DNA from: SLDF01 sp964537925
GTDB lineage: Bacteria; Bacteroidota; Bacteroidia; Chitinophagales; Saprospiraceae
Assembly (NCBI GenBank): GCA_964537925.1
Contig: CAZICV010000006.1
Coordinates: 224,251-288,250, forward strand
DNA length: 64,000 nt
Direction of reading: 5' to 3'
Shown here piece by piece: positions 33,802 to 41,834 of this stretch (the stretch's first letter is position 1; each line of letters opens with the position of its first letter). A program made the translations under genes and the position numbers. Under the pieces are notes generated by a model that was given only the letters and a program-made list of their open reading frames with translations, was not told where the DNA came from and made no database searches.

Positions 33802-35528
33802 TCGAAGAGGAGTTCAAGGGTCATGATATCCTCGGGCACGCGATAAGAGGCAGAAGAGACTTCGCCCCACCCTAGCTGTGTACGCACCTTGTGTTCAGCC
33901 CTGAAAACAAGGCTATCTGAGCAGCAGAGGGGGAAAGCGATGTCGGATTGCTCGCGCTTGGGCGCAACCGCGTAGAACTGCTCCGGTTGGCCGTTCATGT
34001 CGCCCCTTCGCTGCGGTCTGCCGTGCCGGTGGAGGTAGTACATCAGGTTTGCAAAGGCAAAGGGGCCGTTCACCCGGTTGACACCAGACAGCAGGCCCAC
34101 CTCTGTGATCATTGCCCCGTCCTTTGTCGCGACCAACACAAGCGCATCAGAGGTGACCTGGCTAGGGCTGCGATAGATGAACTCGACGTTGGAGTGTAAC
34201 CCTTCGGCTACATGTTCTACATCCTTGCCCGGCTTGTCGTAGGAGCACGTCTCGCTATATCGGATCGGCAGGCCATCAAAGTCGTTGCCCTCCTTATCAG
34301 TTGGCTCTGCCCATGCGAATTTCTCTTTCGCCGGTAGCTCTTCGCTCAGGTACTTGTACTTGTGCTTTCCGGCCAGAAATCCGGCGGTCGCCTCCTGCGT
34401 CAGGTCCAGCATGTGCTGGCGGGTTGAGAAAAAGGAGGAGTGCTCAAGGCGGAAATTACCCTGGTCATCGATGTCCCATGTGACATTGCAAGCTGCCCGC
34501 AGGCCGTCAAGCAGTTTTTTCAAAGAGGTGTTGGCTATTGTCGCCTTCTCGTCCGCTCGCGGATTCTTCACGTCTGTGATCTGGAAGAGTACCACGTCAC
34601 GCAGGTATTGCGTAGCGTATTGGTACGCGAAATTGTCGGGTGCGTCGCTCTCTGGGTTGTAGTTAAAGAAGTCGCTGACCAGCGTCAGCCCGCAGGAATC
34701 CAACAGCCACTGCAGCACATCGGTCAGTCGCCGGCCATTCGGCAGGCGCGGGATGAGTTGATCGACCACGGAGGGTGGACGCGCCCATACGGACCCCGTC
34801 GGGCAGTTATCCTCTATTAAGATCCAGCCGTCACCTTCCGGCGGCACCGGCCCTGACTCGTTGCATCCGGAGTTGATCCGCTCCCTTACCCATGTTGTAG
34901 TCTGTGTAAAGTGGTAAGGCTCCCATGTGACCAGCGAGATCACATTTGCTCCCACCACATAGCCCAGCGACTCAAGGTCGCCGCAGTCGTAAGGCGGCGT
35001 ATCCATAACCTCGTTGAAAGACTCCCAGGGCTCAGGAAACAGGTCGCGCGTGCAGTAAAACTCCTCGACTACTCCGGAGGAGGAGCGCACGTCCTCAACC
35101 ACCGGTATTTCATCGTTCAGGATGTCTTTTGTCTCTTCCCATCCCTGCAGGAGACACGAGTATCTGTCCTCAACACGGGGCACCACTTCCAACTGACAAC
35201 GGGACACATCGTAGTCCCCGTCGACCAGGGCAATGTAGCCCATCCAGTACTCGTACCAGTCCTCCCCGCACTTACGCTCTATGGTCAATGTAAGCTTATC
35301 GCACCGGTCCGCGCTACGCTCCAAGGCATACAGGTCGTCAAAGTCGGTTATACCGCGCTTGGGATTGTTTGTGAACCGAAGAGCCGTCTTGAGCACATGC
35401 CGGTAAAACACCTGGTCTTTCTCCCGCTCGTAGGCAAACTCCAAAGACCCATTCGCCGGGTAGCACTGTCTAAGTCCGGCGGTTGGGTGGTTATAGAAGA
35501 AACGGAACTGATCGTGTATGTTCAGCAT
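33798..35528 (-). CDS. Probable tail hub or distal tail protein
   Basis: The 576-residue protein starts MLNIHDQFRFFYNHPTAGLR. Its N-terminal part has strands followed by ERKCGEDWYEYWMGYIALVD, similar in style to distal-tail or hub proteins that connect tail tube and fibre in siphophages; the middle (PNGRRLTDVLQWLLDSCGLT) and C-terminal parts are alpha/beta. It opens the operon of appendage proteins, directly behind a late promoter at 35538-35586. The call is by context and pattern, not by a family match. Confidence 0.5.
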   Translation of the reverse strand: MLNIHDQFRFFYNHPTAGLRQCYPANGSLEFAYEREKDQVFYRHVLKTALRFTNNPKRGITDFDDLYALERSADRCDKLTLTIERKCGEDWYEYWMGYIALVDGDYDVSRCQLEVVPRVEDRYSCLLQGWEETKDILNDEIPVVEDVRSSSGVVEEFYCTRDLFPEPWESFNEVMDTPPYDCGDLESLGYVVGANVISLVTWEPYHFTQTTTWVRERINSGCNESGPVPPEGDGWILIEDNCPTGSVWARPPSVVDQLIPRLPNGRRLTDVLQWLLDSCGLTLVSDFFNYNPESDAPDNFAYQYATQYLRDVVLFQITDVKNPRADEKATIANTSLKKLLDGLRAACNVTWDIDDQGNFRLEHSSFFSTRQHMLDLTQEATAGFLAGKHKYKYLSEELPAKEKFAWAEPTDKEGNDFDGLPIRYSETCSYDKPGKDVEHVAEGLHSNVEFIYRSPSQVTSDALVLVATKDGAMITEVGLLSGVNRVNGPFAFANLMYYLHRHGRPQRRGDMNGQPEQFYAVAPKREQSDIAFPLCCSDSLVFRAEHKVRTQLGWGEVSSASYRVPEDIMTLELLFE

Positions 35529-35537
35529 GGCACGGGA

Positions 35538-35586
35538 TAAAGGTATCCGTGCGGGCTACGAGCGAACAAGGACGCTTTGTCCCAAA
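35538..35586 (-). promoter_or_regulatory. Late phage promoter, type 1, copy B
   Basis: On the minus strand, TACCTTTA (35538-35545; 7 of 8 to TAnnTTTG) lies 21 nt after TTG (35567-35569) inside GGGACAAAGCGTCCTTGTT. The 23-bp element 35564-35586 equals the copy at 26736-26758 except for one base. It drives the hub and appendage operon from 35528. Confidence 0.7.
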
Positions 35587-35608
35587 GCGTTGCCCGTTTG
35601 CTTTACCC

Positions 35609-36871
35609 TCAAAGGCAATTTATTTGAATGCTATCCGCAAGCTTCGTTGAGTATTGGGGCGACAACCTCTCTTGCCGCATCTTCCATATACGCTTTGTAT
35701 CCTGGGAGGCCAGACGCACTTTCTGCTGCCCAAAATGCTTGTTGACCTTATCAACGGCCGCCATCAAGGGAATGTGTCGGAAATCCCGCTGTTCGAACAG
35801 CGTGTTTTGCATGGTTGCTTCCGGGGTGATATCGCTTACGATGACGCCGGCCTTTTTATATGCGTATCCATCTCTGAAAATCATCCTCAGTGCAGCTACG
35901 GCGAATCTTGACAACTCAATAGCGCTGCTGGTAGGATAAGGCAACTTGATCGAGACTTCCTTGCTATATTGTTGTTGGTCCCTTCTGTGTATGTTGGTGT
36001 GAATAAAGACAGACACCTTTCGGCAACAACTCCCCTGCTTCCTCAGCTTTTCAGCGCAAGTCACGGCGAAAGTCGATACCCGTTCCTTTAGCTGTTCAAA
36101 TTCCTTGTAATTGCCATCAAAGCTTCGCGTGGTTGCGATGCCTTTTTTGTCACATTGCGTTTCCAAATCGAGCGTTGATACCCCCATCAGATCGAGCTGC
36201 AAGCGTACGCCGACTATGGACATGTGTTTCTTCACCCAAGCTGTATCCATAGAGGCAAAGTCATATGCATTTTTAATGCCCAGGGCATGAAGTCTGGCGC
36301 TGTGCTGTCTGCCAACACCCCATACATCCTCGATCGGTACCCACCGGAGTGCCTTGATACGGCTTTCTTCGGTATCGATCACATAGCTGCCAGAGGTCTG
36401 CAACGGATATTTCTTGGCTATGCGATTGGCTACTTTTGCCAATGCCTTGGTTGGAGCCATTCCAACGCTAATCGGAATGCCCGTCCAGGCCCCTACTCTT
36501 TCTTTCATCTGCAACCCATACTGTTGCAGATCATACTTCTCATAGCCGTCCATGCGCAGGAATATTTCGTCTATACTATAAACTTCAACCTCGGGGCTGT
36601 ACTCAGATAGCACTTCCATCACCCGGCTACTCATGTCCCCGTACAAAGGAAAATTGGCAGAGAAAACATGGACTCCATGCTTGATAAAGACTTCCTCATA
36701 CTGGAAAGCCGGCGCACCCATAGGGATACCTAGTGCTTTGGCCTCGCTACTACGGGCAATCACACAACCGTCATTATTGCTCAAGACAACCACCGGGCGG
36801 CCGCAAAGGGCCGGATTAAACACTCGTTCGCAGGAGGCGTAGAAATTGTTGCAATCTACAAGCGCGAACAT
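35609..36871 (-). CDS. umuC: DNA polymerase V catalytic subunit
   Basis: The 420-residue Y-family polymerase of translesion synthesis has the first catalytic aspartate in MFALVDCNNFYASCE, the steric and finger region RPVVVLSNNDGCVIARS, and the second acidic pair in YSIDEIFL. The little-finger region (TTRSF, CAEKLRKQGSCCRKVSVFIH) is complete to the usual length. It overlaps umuD by 16 nt, the normal arrangement. It is embedded in the phage late region as cargo rather than a virion gene, with its own promoter upstream of umuD. Confidence 0.93.
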   Translation of the reverse strand: MFALVDCNNFYASCERVFNPALCGRPVVVLSNNDGCVIARSSEAKALGIPMGAPAFQYEEVFIKHGVHVFSANFPLYGDMSSRVMEVLSEYSPEVEVYSIDEIFLRMDGYEKYDLQQYGLQMKERVGAWTGIPISVGMAPTKALAKVANRIAKKYPLQTSGSYVIDTEESRIKALRWVPIEDVWGVGRQHSARLHALGIKNAYDFASMDTAWVKKHMSIVGVRLQLDLMGVSTLDLETQCDKKGIATTRSFDGNYKEFEQLKERVSTFAVTCAEKLRKQGSCCRKVSVFIHTNIHRRDQQQYSKEVSIKLPYPTSSAIELSRFAVAALRMIFRDGYAYKKAGVIVSDITPEATMQNTLFEQRDFRHIPLMAAVDKVNKHFGQQKVRLASQDTKRIWKMRQERLSPQYSTKLADSIQINCL

Positions 36872-37290
36872 ACCTGCTTAATTACGAAAGTAACGACACC
36901 CCATACCTGCAGCTCATCCCCCTCGATAAGGCGAATAGGCTGAAATTCTTCATTTTCCGGTACGAGCCACGTCTCTGCTCCATACCGCTGGTACCGCTTC
37001 AAGGTGAACTCCCCATTTATGAAGCAAACGGCAATATGGCCGTGCCTTGGGGCTATGCTCTTGTCGATTACCAGCAGGTCACCGTCTTCAATTCCAGCGC
37101 CCCTCATGGAATTTCCCGTTACTCTGCCAAAGAAAGTGGACGCCGGGCGACGCACAACGTGTCGGTTTAGATCAATTTTCAGGTCTTCAAAGTCAAGCGC
37201 CGGGGATGGGAAACCGGCACTAATGGCATCACAAAGCACCGGAACGACACAATCAGTATCGTTTGCCGGCGAGATTATCTGTACCTGCAT
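36856..37290 (-). CDS. umuD: UmuD-type S24 peptidase
   Basis: The 144-residue LexA-like serine peptidase regulates polymerase V by cutting its own N-terminus under RecA control. The self-cleavage site is AGFPSPALDF, with Ala in place of the Cys of E. coli, the active Ser in TGNSMRGAGI, and the active Lys in LLVIDKSI. Without an N-terminal DNA-binding domain it cannot be a repressor by itself. The ATG at 37290 is chosen because the longer frame to 37371 lies in the divergent promoter region. Confidence 0.92.
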   Translation of the reverse strand: MQVQIISPANDTDCVVPVLCDAISAGFPSPALDFEDLKIDLNRHVVRRPASTFFGRVTGNSMRGAGIEDGDLLVIDKSIAPRHGHIAVCFINGEFTLKRYQRYGAETWLVPENEEFQPIRLIEGDELQVWGVVTFVIKQVCSRL

Positions 37291-37406
37291 ATTACCTGTA
37301 TATTCGCTAATACATGCATAGATAATACAATGTCGAATATACCGACAAGTATGTGTCATGTTTTCTGTCAATATTATTTCTGCTTAACTTTTAATGCTGA
37401 GTAAAG
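37291..37406. promoter_or_regulatory. Divergent umuD / SRAP promoter region with dyad
   Basis: This 116-bp region separates umuD (left) and the SRAP gene (right). It contains the dyad TGTCGGTATATTCGACA on the minus strand (5-bp arms, 7-nt spacer), about 55 nt from umuD, a plausible repressor site for SOS-type control. A -7-like TAACTTTT precedes the SRAP gene. Neither a classical E. coli nor another known LexA box was found. Confidence 0.4.
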
Positions 37407-38153
37407 ATGTGCTTCCACAACTCCGTAGCAGCAACACCGGCGCAGCTTGTCGATCGATACCGGTTGAAACGCGCGGACGACTTCATTGAGCTAGATTTTG
37501 AGCCAATATATCACCTGTCGGCATTCGTCAACCCGATGTGGCCCGTCATCAAAGACAATGAACCGGATAAACTTGATCTCGTGAACTGGGGATTGGTCCC
37601 GGCTTGGGTCAAATCAAGTGAACAGGCGGAAGAAGTCAGGAAGATGACGTACAACGCCAGGATAGAGACAGCCTTTGAAAAGCCCTCATTCAAGTCCTCG
37701 ATCCAGCACAAGCGATGCCTGGTGCCCAGCACCGGGTTCTATGAGTGGCATACCCAGGGCAAAAATAAGTACCCGTTCTTCATTTCCGTCAGGGACGAAG
37801 AGGTGTTCAGTATGGCCGGAATTTGGTCGGAGTGGAACGGCCGGGAAACGTTCTCGATCCTTACGACCGAAGCAAATCCGCTCATGGCCAGGATTCATAA
37901 CACGAAGAAAAGGATGCCGGTAATTCTACCGACAGAGGTAGAGGAGGCCTGGCTGAACCCGGACCTGACAGAGGCAGATATCAGAGCCCTGTGCCGGCCG
38001 CTGCCGGAAGGTATGATGGCCGCATATAGCATATCCAGGCTGATCACTTCCAGGTATGACGATTCGAATACGCCAGAGGTGATGCAGCGGCAGGACTACC
38101 CTGAGCTATCCGATCTATTTAGGTCTAAGCCCGGCCAGGGAATGCTGTTTTGA
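37407..38153 (+). CDS. SRAP / HMCES-family abasic-site processing protein
   Basis: The 248-residue protein binds abasic sites in single-stranded DNA and forms a protective thiazolidine crosslink through Cys2. MCFHNSVAA supplies the catalytic Cys after Met removal, NARIET supplies the Asn, GFYEWH supplies the Glu, and ARIHNTKKRMPVIL supplies the His. It is complete. Such proteins are linked to SOS and translesion repair in bacteria, so its place divergent to umuDC makes a coherent DNA-damage cassette within the prophage. Confidence 0.92.
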   Translation: MCFHNSVAATPAQLVDRYRLKRADDFIELDFEPIYHLSAFVNPMWPVIKDNEPDKLDLVNWGLVPAWVKSSEQAEEVRKMTYNARIETAFEKPSFKSSIQHKRCLVPSTGFYEWHTQGKNKYPFFISVRDEEVFSMAGIWSEWNGRETFSILTTEANPLMARIHNTKKRMPVILPTEVEEAWLNPDLTEADIRALCRPLPEGMMAAYSISRLITSRYDDSNTPEVMQRQDYPELSDLFRSKPGQGMLF

Positions 38154-38252
38154 TTGGAAAGCCATGAAGGGAGTGCGCTGCTCCGAATCGTCAAATCGTC
38201 TGGGGGAAAGATTGGCTTCGCCGAAAAATAAGTTGAAAATAATTGCCCAAAC

Positions 38253-38285
38253 ACTTGTGCGTTCGCACAAGTTGGTGTATCTTTA
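38253..38285 (+). promoter_or_regulatory. Palindromic operator with promoter for the 38.3 kb gene
   Basis: A perfect palindrome ACTTGTGCG-TT-CGCACAAGT (38253-38272) overlaps the likely -33 TTG (38255-38257). A -7-like TATCTTTA (38278-38285) follows with 20-nt spacing. This layout fits a repressed promoter. Confidence 0.6.
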
Positions 38286-38322
38286 CATTGTAATTAATTC
38301 AAACACTTAAAAGCAAATCACA

Positions 38323-38538
38323 ATGGAAACCACAATGAAACACTTTCTCGCGCTAGTCCCAATGGGCGGCCAACACGAGGGCAAGATAGGCCAGCACAGC
38401 ACGATGAGTCCAGATCTGGAAGCTGCCAAAAGATGGGCGCAAGGAAGATTTAACAGGCCGGCCGTTGTTGTTCAAACAGACGATGATTCGATATCATCGG
38501 AAGAGGCCGAGAGGCTCTACAACGAAGGGATTAATTAA
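38323..38538 (+). CDS. Small phage protein, unknown
   Basis: The 71-residue protein (METTMKHFLALVPMGGQHEG) contains DLEAAKRWAQGRF and ends with an acidic helix DDSISSEEAERLYN. It is not recognised. It has its own promoter with a strong palindromic operator and is followed by a 15-bp hairpin, so it is a one-gene unit. An alternative start is the internal Met at residue 5. Confidence 0.55.
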   Translation: METTMKHFLALVPMGGQHEGKIGQHSTMSPDLEAAKRWAQGRFNRPAVVVQTDDDSISSEEAERLYNEGIN

Positions 38539-38544
38539 CGCACA

Positions 38545-38577
38545 GCACAAGCCGGAACCACTGGTTCCGGCTTGTGC
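38545..38577 (+). terminator. Perfect 15-bp hairpin after the small gene
   Basis: Arms 38545-38559 and 38563-38577 pair perfectly with a 3-nt loop. No T-run follows, so it may end transcription weakly or stabilise the messenger end. Confidence 0.55.
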
Positions 38578-38711
38578 AAACACTGTGTCATACGTGTAAC
38601 CAGGAAAAGCGGGATAATATGCCGAGTCATGGGCTCCCAGCTGAGGAGCAGAAATGCTACCCCGATGATGAGCATTTTGACATTGCGCTGGACTTGATCT
38701 ACGGCGAATAA
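38574..38711 (+). CDS. Possible small Cys-motif protein (45 residues)
   Basis: A short plus-strand frame from GTG at 38574 (or ATG at 38619) to TAA at 38709-38711 encodes a 45-residue product with CHTC near the N-terminus and an acidic tail ending DIALDLIYGE. The CxxC pair and the later single Cys could bind zinc. No promoter of its own is seen; it overlaps the right arm of the hairpin. It is supported only by the open frame and composition. Confidence 0.35.
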   Translation: MQTLCHTCNQEKRDNMPSHGLPAEEQKCYPDDEHFDIALDLIYGE

Positions 38712-38736
38712 AAAAAGCCCCGCAAAAAGCAGGGCT
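38710..38736 (-). terminator. Minus-strand terminator below the head operon
   Basis: On the minus strand an 8-bp stem with one mismatch (AGCCCTGC/GCGGGGCT) and a T5 loop is followed by a run of seven Ts. It would stop leftward read-through from the head operon. Confidence 0.6.
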
Positions 38737-38762
38737 CAAGCAAATCACGTTGTTGTGATCTT

Positions 38763-38794
38763 GCTGCTGATCGAGTAAGCGCTCGATTAGCAGC
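38763..38794. repeat. Inverted repeat upstream of the XRE gene
   Basis: Arms 38763-38775 and 38782-38794 (13 bp, one mismatch, core ATCGAG/CTCGAT) with a 6-nt spacer end about 30 nt before the XRE start. It is a candidate operator for that regulator. Confidence 0.5.
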
Positions 38795-38824
38795 GTAATT
38801 AATTCAAAGCGAATATAAGTAATT

Positions 38825-39031
38825 ATGACTTACCAACAATTGATCGATAAAATCCGCCAGCTGCGCGAGGAAAAAGGCCTCACCGGGCGCGAAATAGCTA
38901 CTAAGGCAGGCATTGACGAAGGGGAGCTGTCGCGTTACTTCTCCGCCAAAAAGACCATGCGTACGGACACGTTGCTGCGGATCTGTGAGGCGCTTGATGT
39001 GAAACTGGCGTTCGAAAGCCTGAAGAACTAA
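38825..39031 (+). CDS. XRE-family helix-turn-helix regulator
   Basis: The 68-residue single-domain regulator contains an HTH_3 fold: MTYQQLIDKIRQLREEKGLT, GREIATKAGIDEGELSRYFS as helices 2-3, then RTDTLLRICEALDVKL. It is likely a dimeric DNA-binding protein of the Cro/C1 kind with no effector domain. It is the only small transcription factor in the left and central phage region and is transcribed against the late genes, so a role in lysogeny or in control of the palindromes at 38253 and 38763 is an inference. Confidence 0.85.
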   Translation: MTYQQLIDKIRQLREEKGLTGREIATKAGIDEGELSRYFSAKKTMRTDTLLRICEALDVKLAFESLKN

Positions 39032-39037
39032 GTCAGC

Positions 39038-39058
39038 AAGCCTTTCGGGGCTTTTTTA
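39038..39058 (+). terminator. Terminator after the XRE gene
   Basis: The stem AAGCC/GGCTT with loop TTTCGG is followed by TTTTATT, directly after the XRE stop and abutting the convergent head gene. Confidence 0.7.
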
Positions 39059-39955
39059 TTGCGCATACTCGTTGATCGTGTACCCCTCCTCTTTTGCCAG
39101 GAGTTCCGCCATCTCCGGCGTGATCCAGTTGAAAAAGTGGCGGCAGTTGTATCCGCCAAGATGGATAAATGGGTCGTATGGATCCATCTTGCCCTGGAAC
39201 TCAAGACTAGCCCACGTCGCAATCTCGTCGCGCGTGTATATCCGGTTATTGCGTTGCCTGCAGAATGGCCGGGTCGTCTTGATTATGCCTCCCTGGTAGA
39301 TCGCATGGTTTAGTTTTAACTCGTCGGCCATGTCCTGAGATACGGACCGGTCCACCTCGGCGAACGTATCAAAGGCAGCCGTGCGGTAGTGTGATTCCAG
39401 CATGCCGGGCTTGCCAAGGCCAGGGCCTACCACGACCGTTTTGAAACTGTCCAGTACGTCCTTTACGGGCACCTGGGCTGTGACCATCTGCACCAGGCGC
39501 TGTTTAATAGCTTGTAGTGGCGATACGTCCTCAACCAGGCCATAAAGCACGCCTCCCTTGATCACCCCCTCGGCATTAATACCAAGCTGCGCAAGCAGCC
39601 GCGCCTGTACGCGCCGTTCAGCGGCCTCAACTGCTTTAGTCCGGTTGACGAACTGGCGGAAGTAAGATATTGCCGCCTGGCCCTGCTTCTCGCTCCTGTC
39701 CGCTACATATTGCGCCACTCGCTGGCGGTCTTGTACAAACTCTCGCCGGTCAAGGGCGCTGAGCTCTAGCGCAAGCCTGTAGTTGCTGCTTACCTTGTCT
39801 ACGCGTCCGCCAGAGACAGACAGCCGCGACTGCAGGAACTCCCGCAAGATCTTCCATTGTCGTTTTTGCAAACGCCGAGCCAATTCCAGCAGTCCTACCT
39901 CGGACGCTGCAACCATCTGTTGCCTATTCTTGCTGTCCGCCTTCATCTTCGTCAT
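39056..39955 (-). CDS. MuF-like phage head morphogenesis protein
   Basis: The 299-residue protein resembles minor head proteins of the Mu gpF / SPP1 gp7 family. The long helical start (KNRQQMVAASEVGLLELARR) is followed by the C-terminal signature RPFCRQRNNRIYTRDEIATW and HLGGYNCRHFFNWI, where Cys and His pairs are conserved in the family. Such proteins sit with the portal and take part in head assembly or DNA ejection. It overlaps the portal gene by 32 nt and is the last gene of the head operon. Confidence 0.8.
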   Translation of the reverse strand: MTKMKADSKNRQQMVAASEVGLLELARRLQKRQWKILREFLQSRLSVSGGRVDKVSSNYRLALELSALDRREFVQDRQRVAQYVADRSEKQGQAAISYFRQFVNRTKAVEAAERRVQARLLAQLGINAEGVIKGGVLYGLVEDVSPLQAIKQRLVQMVTAQVPVKDVLDSFKTVVVGPGLGKPGMLESHYRTAAFDTFAEVDRSVSQDMADELKLNHAIYQGGIIKTTRPFCRQRNNRIYTRDEIATWASLEFQGKMDPYDPFIHLGGYNCRHFFNWITPEMAELLAKEEGYTINEYAQ

Positions 39956-41831
39956 CTTCGTCTGCCGGTGGTGTGTCTAGGGGGAATGCAGGTCTAGCCG
40001 GTTTGCGTGCTCTCATCTCCTCTGCCAGCTTGCCGACCTCCTCATAGATCAGATCCTTTTGCCGGGTCGGGTTGAAGTGGTAGAAATCCTTGTGTGCCAA
40101 CTCCAGCGCGGTGAACACTTTGTTGAAGTAGGTCCAAAGCACTTTGTCCGGGTCGTCGTCCGGTAAGACGGCCAGCACCATCGCCAGATTCGCCTCGTTC
40201 TTGTCGCGAAACGGTAACCAAAGCGATTTTACTTTCGCTTTTATCACCGCCTCCTGGTCGTCCGCGTACTGCTTGGCCATCAACGCCTCGTCTATGCGGT
40301 CCAAAATCTCCTGCGGAGCACCTGCATCCAGGGCTGACTTGCGTCTTACAAGCAACTGATCAACCGTTTCCAGTTTCCAGTCGCTGGAGAACTTATGCTC
40401 AACTACCAGGTCATCCTCGATCAGCAGGTGAACGGCTGTGATGCGAACAAATAGCTTGTAGATGTCGCTCTCTTTGTCCCCGTAGTCGCTCAACACGTTC
40501 GATGTGCTCTCCGTCTGCCAGTTGACCTCTGTAGCCGTCTTTACCAAGTCAGCGCGAACAAAAACGTTCGCATTAAAAACTGCCTCCATCACTTCGCGAA
40601 CTAGCTGGTCCAGGTCGTCGCGCAGGAGCTTGATCATGTTGTCCGGTATGGATGCATAGTACACCATGTCGGCCAGCTTCATCGCTTTATCTCCTTCCGC
40701 CACGTCTGGCATTTCGACCAAAATCACGTCCTGTACGGACTTATGTACCAGCAGCCCCGAGCCCTTACACTTCGGGCACTGTGTCTTGGTGTGCCGCATC
40801 AGGCCGCCGTCGCACTGGTCCGGTGGCTCGTGCATCCGGAAGTCGCATTTTTCTGCGTACGCAAACTTCTGCAAGAACCCGTGCAGGGCCTTCGCGATGT
40901 CGTACTCGCTCTTGGTCACGATCAGGTCGCGCAGCAGCTCCTCTGCCCGGTCAAGTGGGCTTACAAATGTGGCATTTTGTGTCTTTGGATCCCGCAGGTA
41001 CCCGACCTGCACGGCCGGCATATACTTGCTCTTGGTCTCGTACTCGACGTACGAGAACTCCGCCTCTTTCCCGCCCGCCATCTTCAGGCGCACACGCTGC
41101 TCAGGCTGCCCATCCTTCTGCGCGATGGTCCTGTAGTTTCCTTCTGGACGCTCCGGCACCTGCTCAAGCAGCAGTGTCCAGTCCGGGGCGTACATGCGAT
41201 ACTCCCATCCGTCTTTCTCTTGCTTTTTGCCCTTCCCGTCTACTTCAATCAGCTTGATTCGGGTACGCACGATCAGCCAGGCCAGCTCCCCGTTGTGGTA
41301 CTCGTAGTTGATCGCCTGCTCGCTGGAGAACTCAAGGGGAAAGGTCCAGACATCTTTTTTCACCATGTCGTAATTGGCGAACTCGCACACCAAAAAGGCG
41401 TTCGGGTCATAGAAATTCAGCCGCTGATACGTGTCGTCCAGCCACTTTTTCAAGTGCCCCCCCTCGTAGAAGTCTGCCAGGCGCTTCTCCAACTGAGCGA
41501 TCTTGTCGGCACTTTTTGCACTCTCCCCTTCGTAGCGGATCACCTCGATCAGGTTGTCCGCTCGCTTGGTCTTGTCAAAAACAGACATGACCTTGCCGGA
41601 TACGTATTTTGTCCGCGAATTATAAACCCGCATTCGTTGTTTTTTCTGCTCTTCGCTCTCCTTCGCCTTGTAGGTCACAACCAGGTCGCGCTGGTCATCT
41701 CCGGTCATGATCTGGTAGCAGAATTTGGCATAGTCCACCGTGCGCGGGTAGTGCTTATGCTTCTTGTCATTTTGGACAGTGTCCAGCAGGAGAGCTCTTA
41801 GCTCTTCCTTTGTGTAGGTAACCCTTAACAT
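39924..41831 (-). CDS. Phage portal protein
   Basis: The 635-residue protein is called portal from position (TerL then portal then MuF), size, and its acidic, helical C-terminal part. Between about 328 and 360 it contains CDFRMHEPPDQC then CPKCKGSGLL (Cys at about 329, 340, 352 and 355), a four-Cys knuckle not usual in portals. The C-terminal 35 residues are disordered and acidic (PPADEDDEDEGGQQE). It starts 3 nt after the TerL stop. The fold is not provable by eye. Confidence 0.75.
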   Translation of the reverse strand: MLRVTYTKEELRALLLDTVQNDKKHKHYPRTVDYAKFCYQIMTGDDQRDLVVTYKAKESEEQKKQRMRVYNSRTKYVSGKVMSVFDKTKRADNLIEVIRYEGESAKSADKIAQLEKRLADFYEGGHLKKWLDDTYQRLNFYDPNAFLVCEFANYDMVKKDVWTFPLEFSSEQAINYEYHNGELAWLIVRTRIKLIEVDGKGKKQEKDGWEYRMYAPDWTLLLEQVPERPEGNYRTIAQKDGQPEQRVRLKMAGGKEAEFSYVEYETKSKYMPAVQVGYLRDPKTQNATFVSPLDRAEELLRDLIVTKSEYDIAKALHGFLQKFAYAEKCDFRMHEPPDQCDGGLMRHTKTQCPKCKGSGLLVHKSVQDVILVEMPDVAEGDKAMKLADMVYYASIPDNMIKLLRDDLDQLVREVMEAVFNANVFVRADLVKTATEVNWQTESTSNVLSDYGDKESDIYKLFVRITAVHLLIEDDLVVEHKFSSDWKLETVDQLLVRRKSALDAGAPQEILDRIDEALMAKQYADDQEAVIKAKVKSLWLPFRDKNEANLAMVLAVLPDDDPDKVLWTYFNKVFTALELAHKDFYHFNPTRQKDLIYEEVGKLAEEMRARKPARPAFPLDTPPADEDDEDEGGQQE

Positions 41832-41834
41832 ATC

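Noticed and set aside
37291..37406. A classical LexA box for umuDC
   Set aside because: Only a 5-bp-arm dyad is seen; it does not match the E. coli or Bacillus SOS box, so no known operator is claimed.
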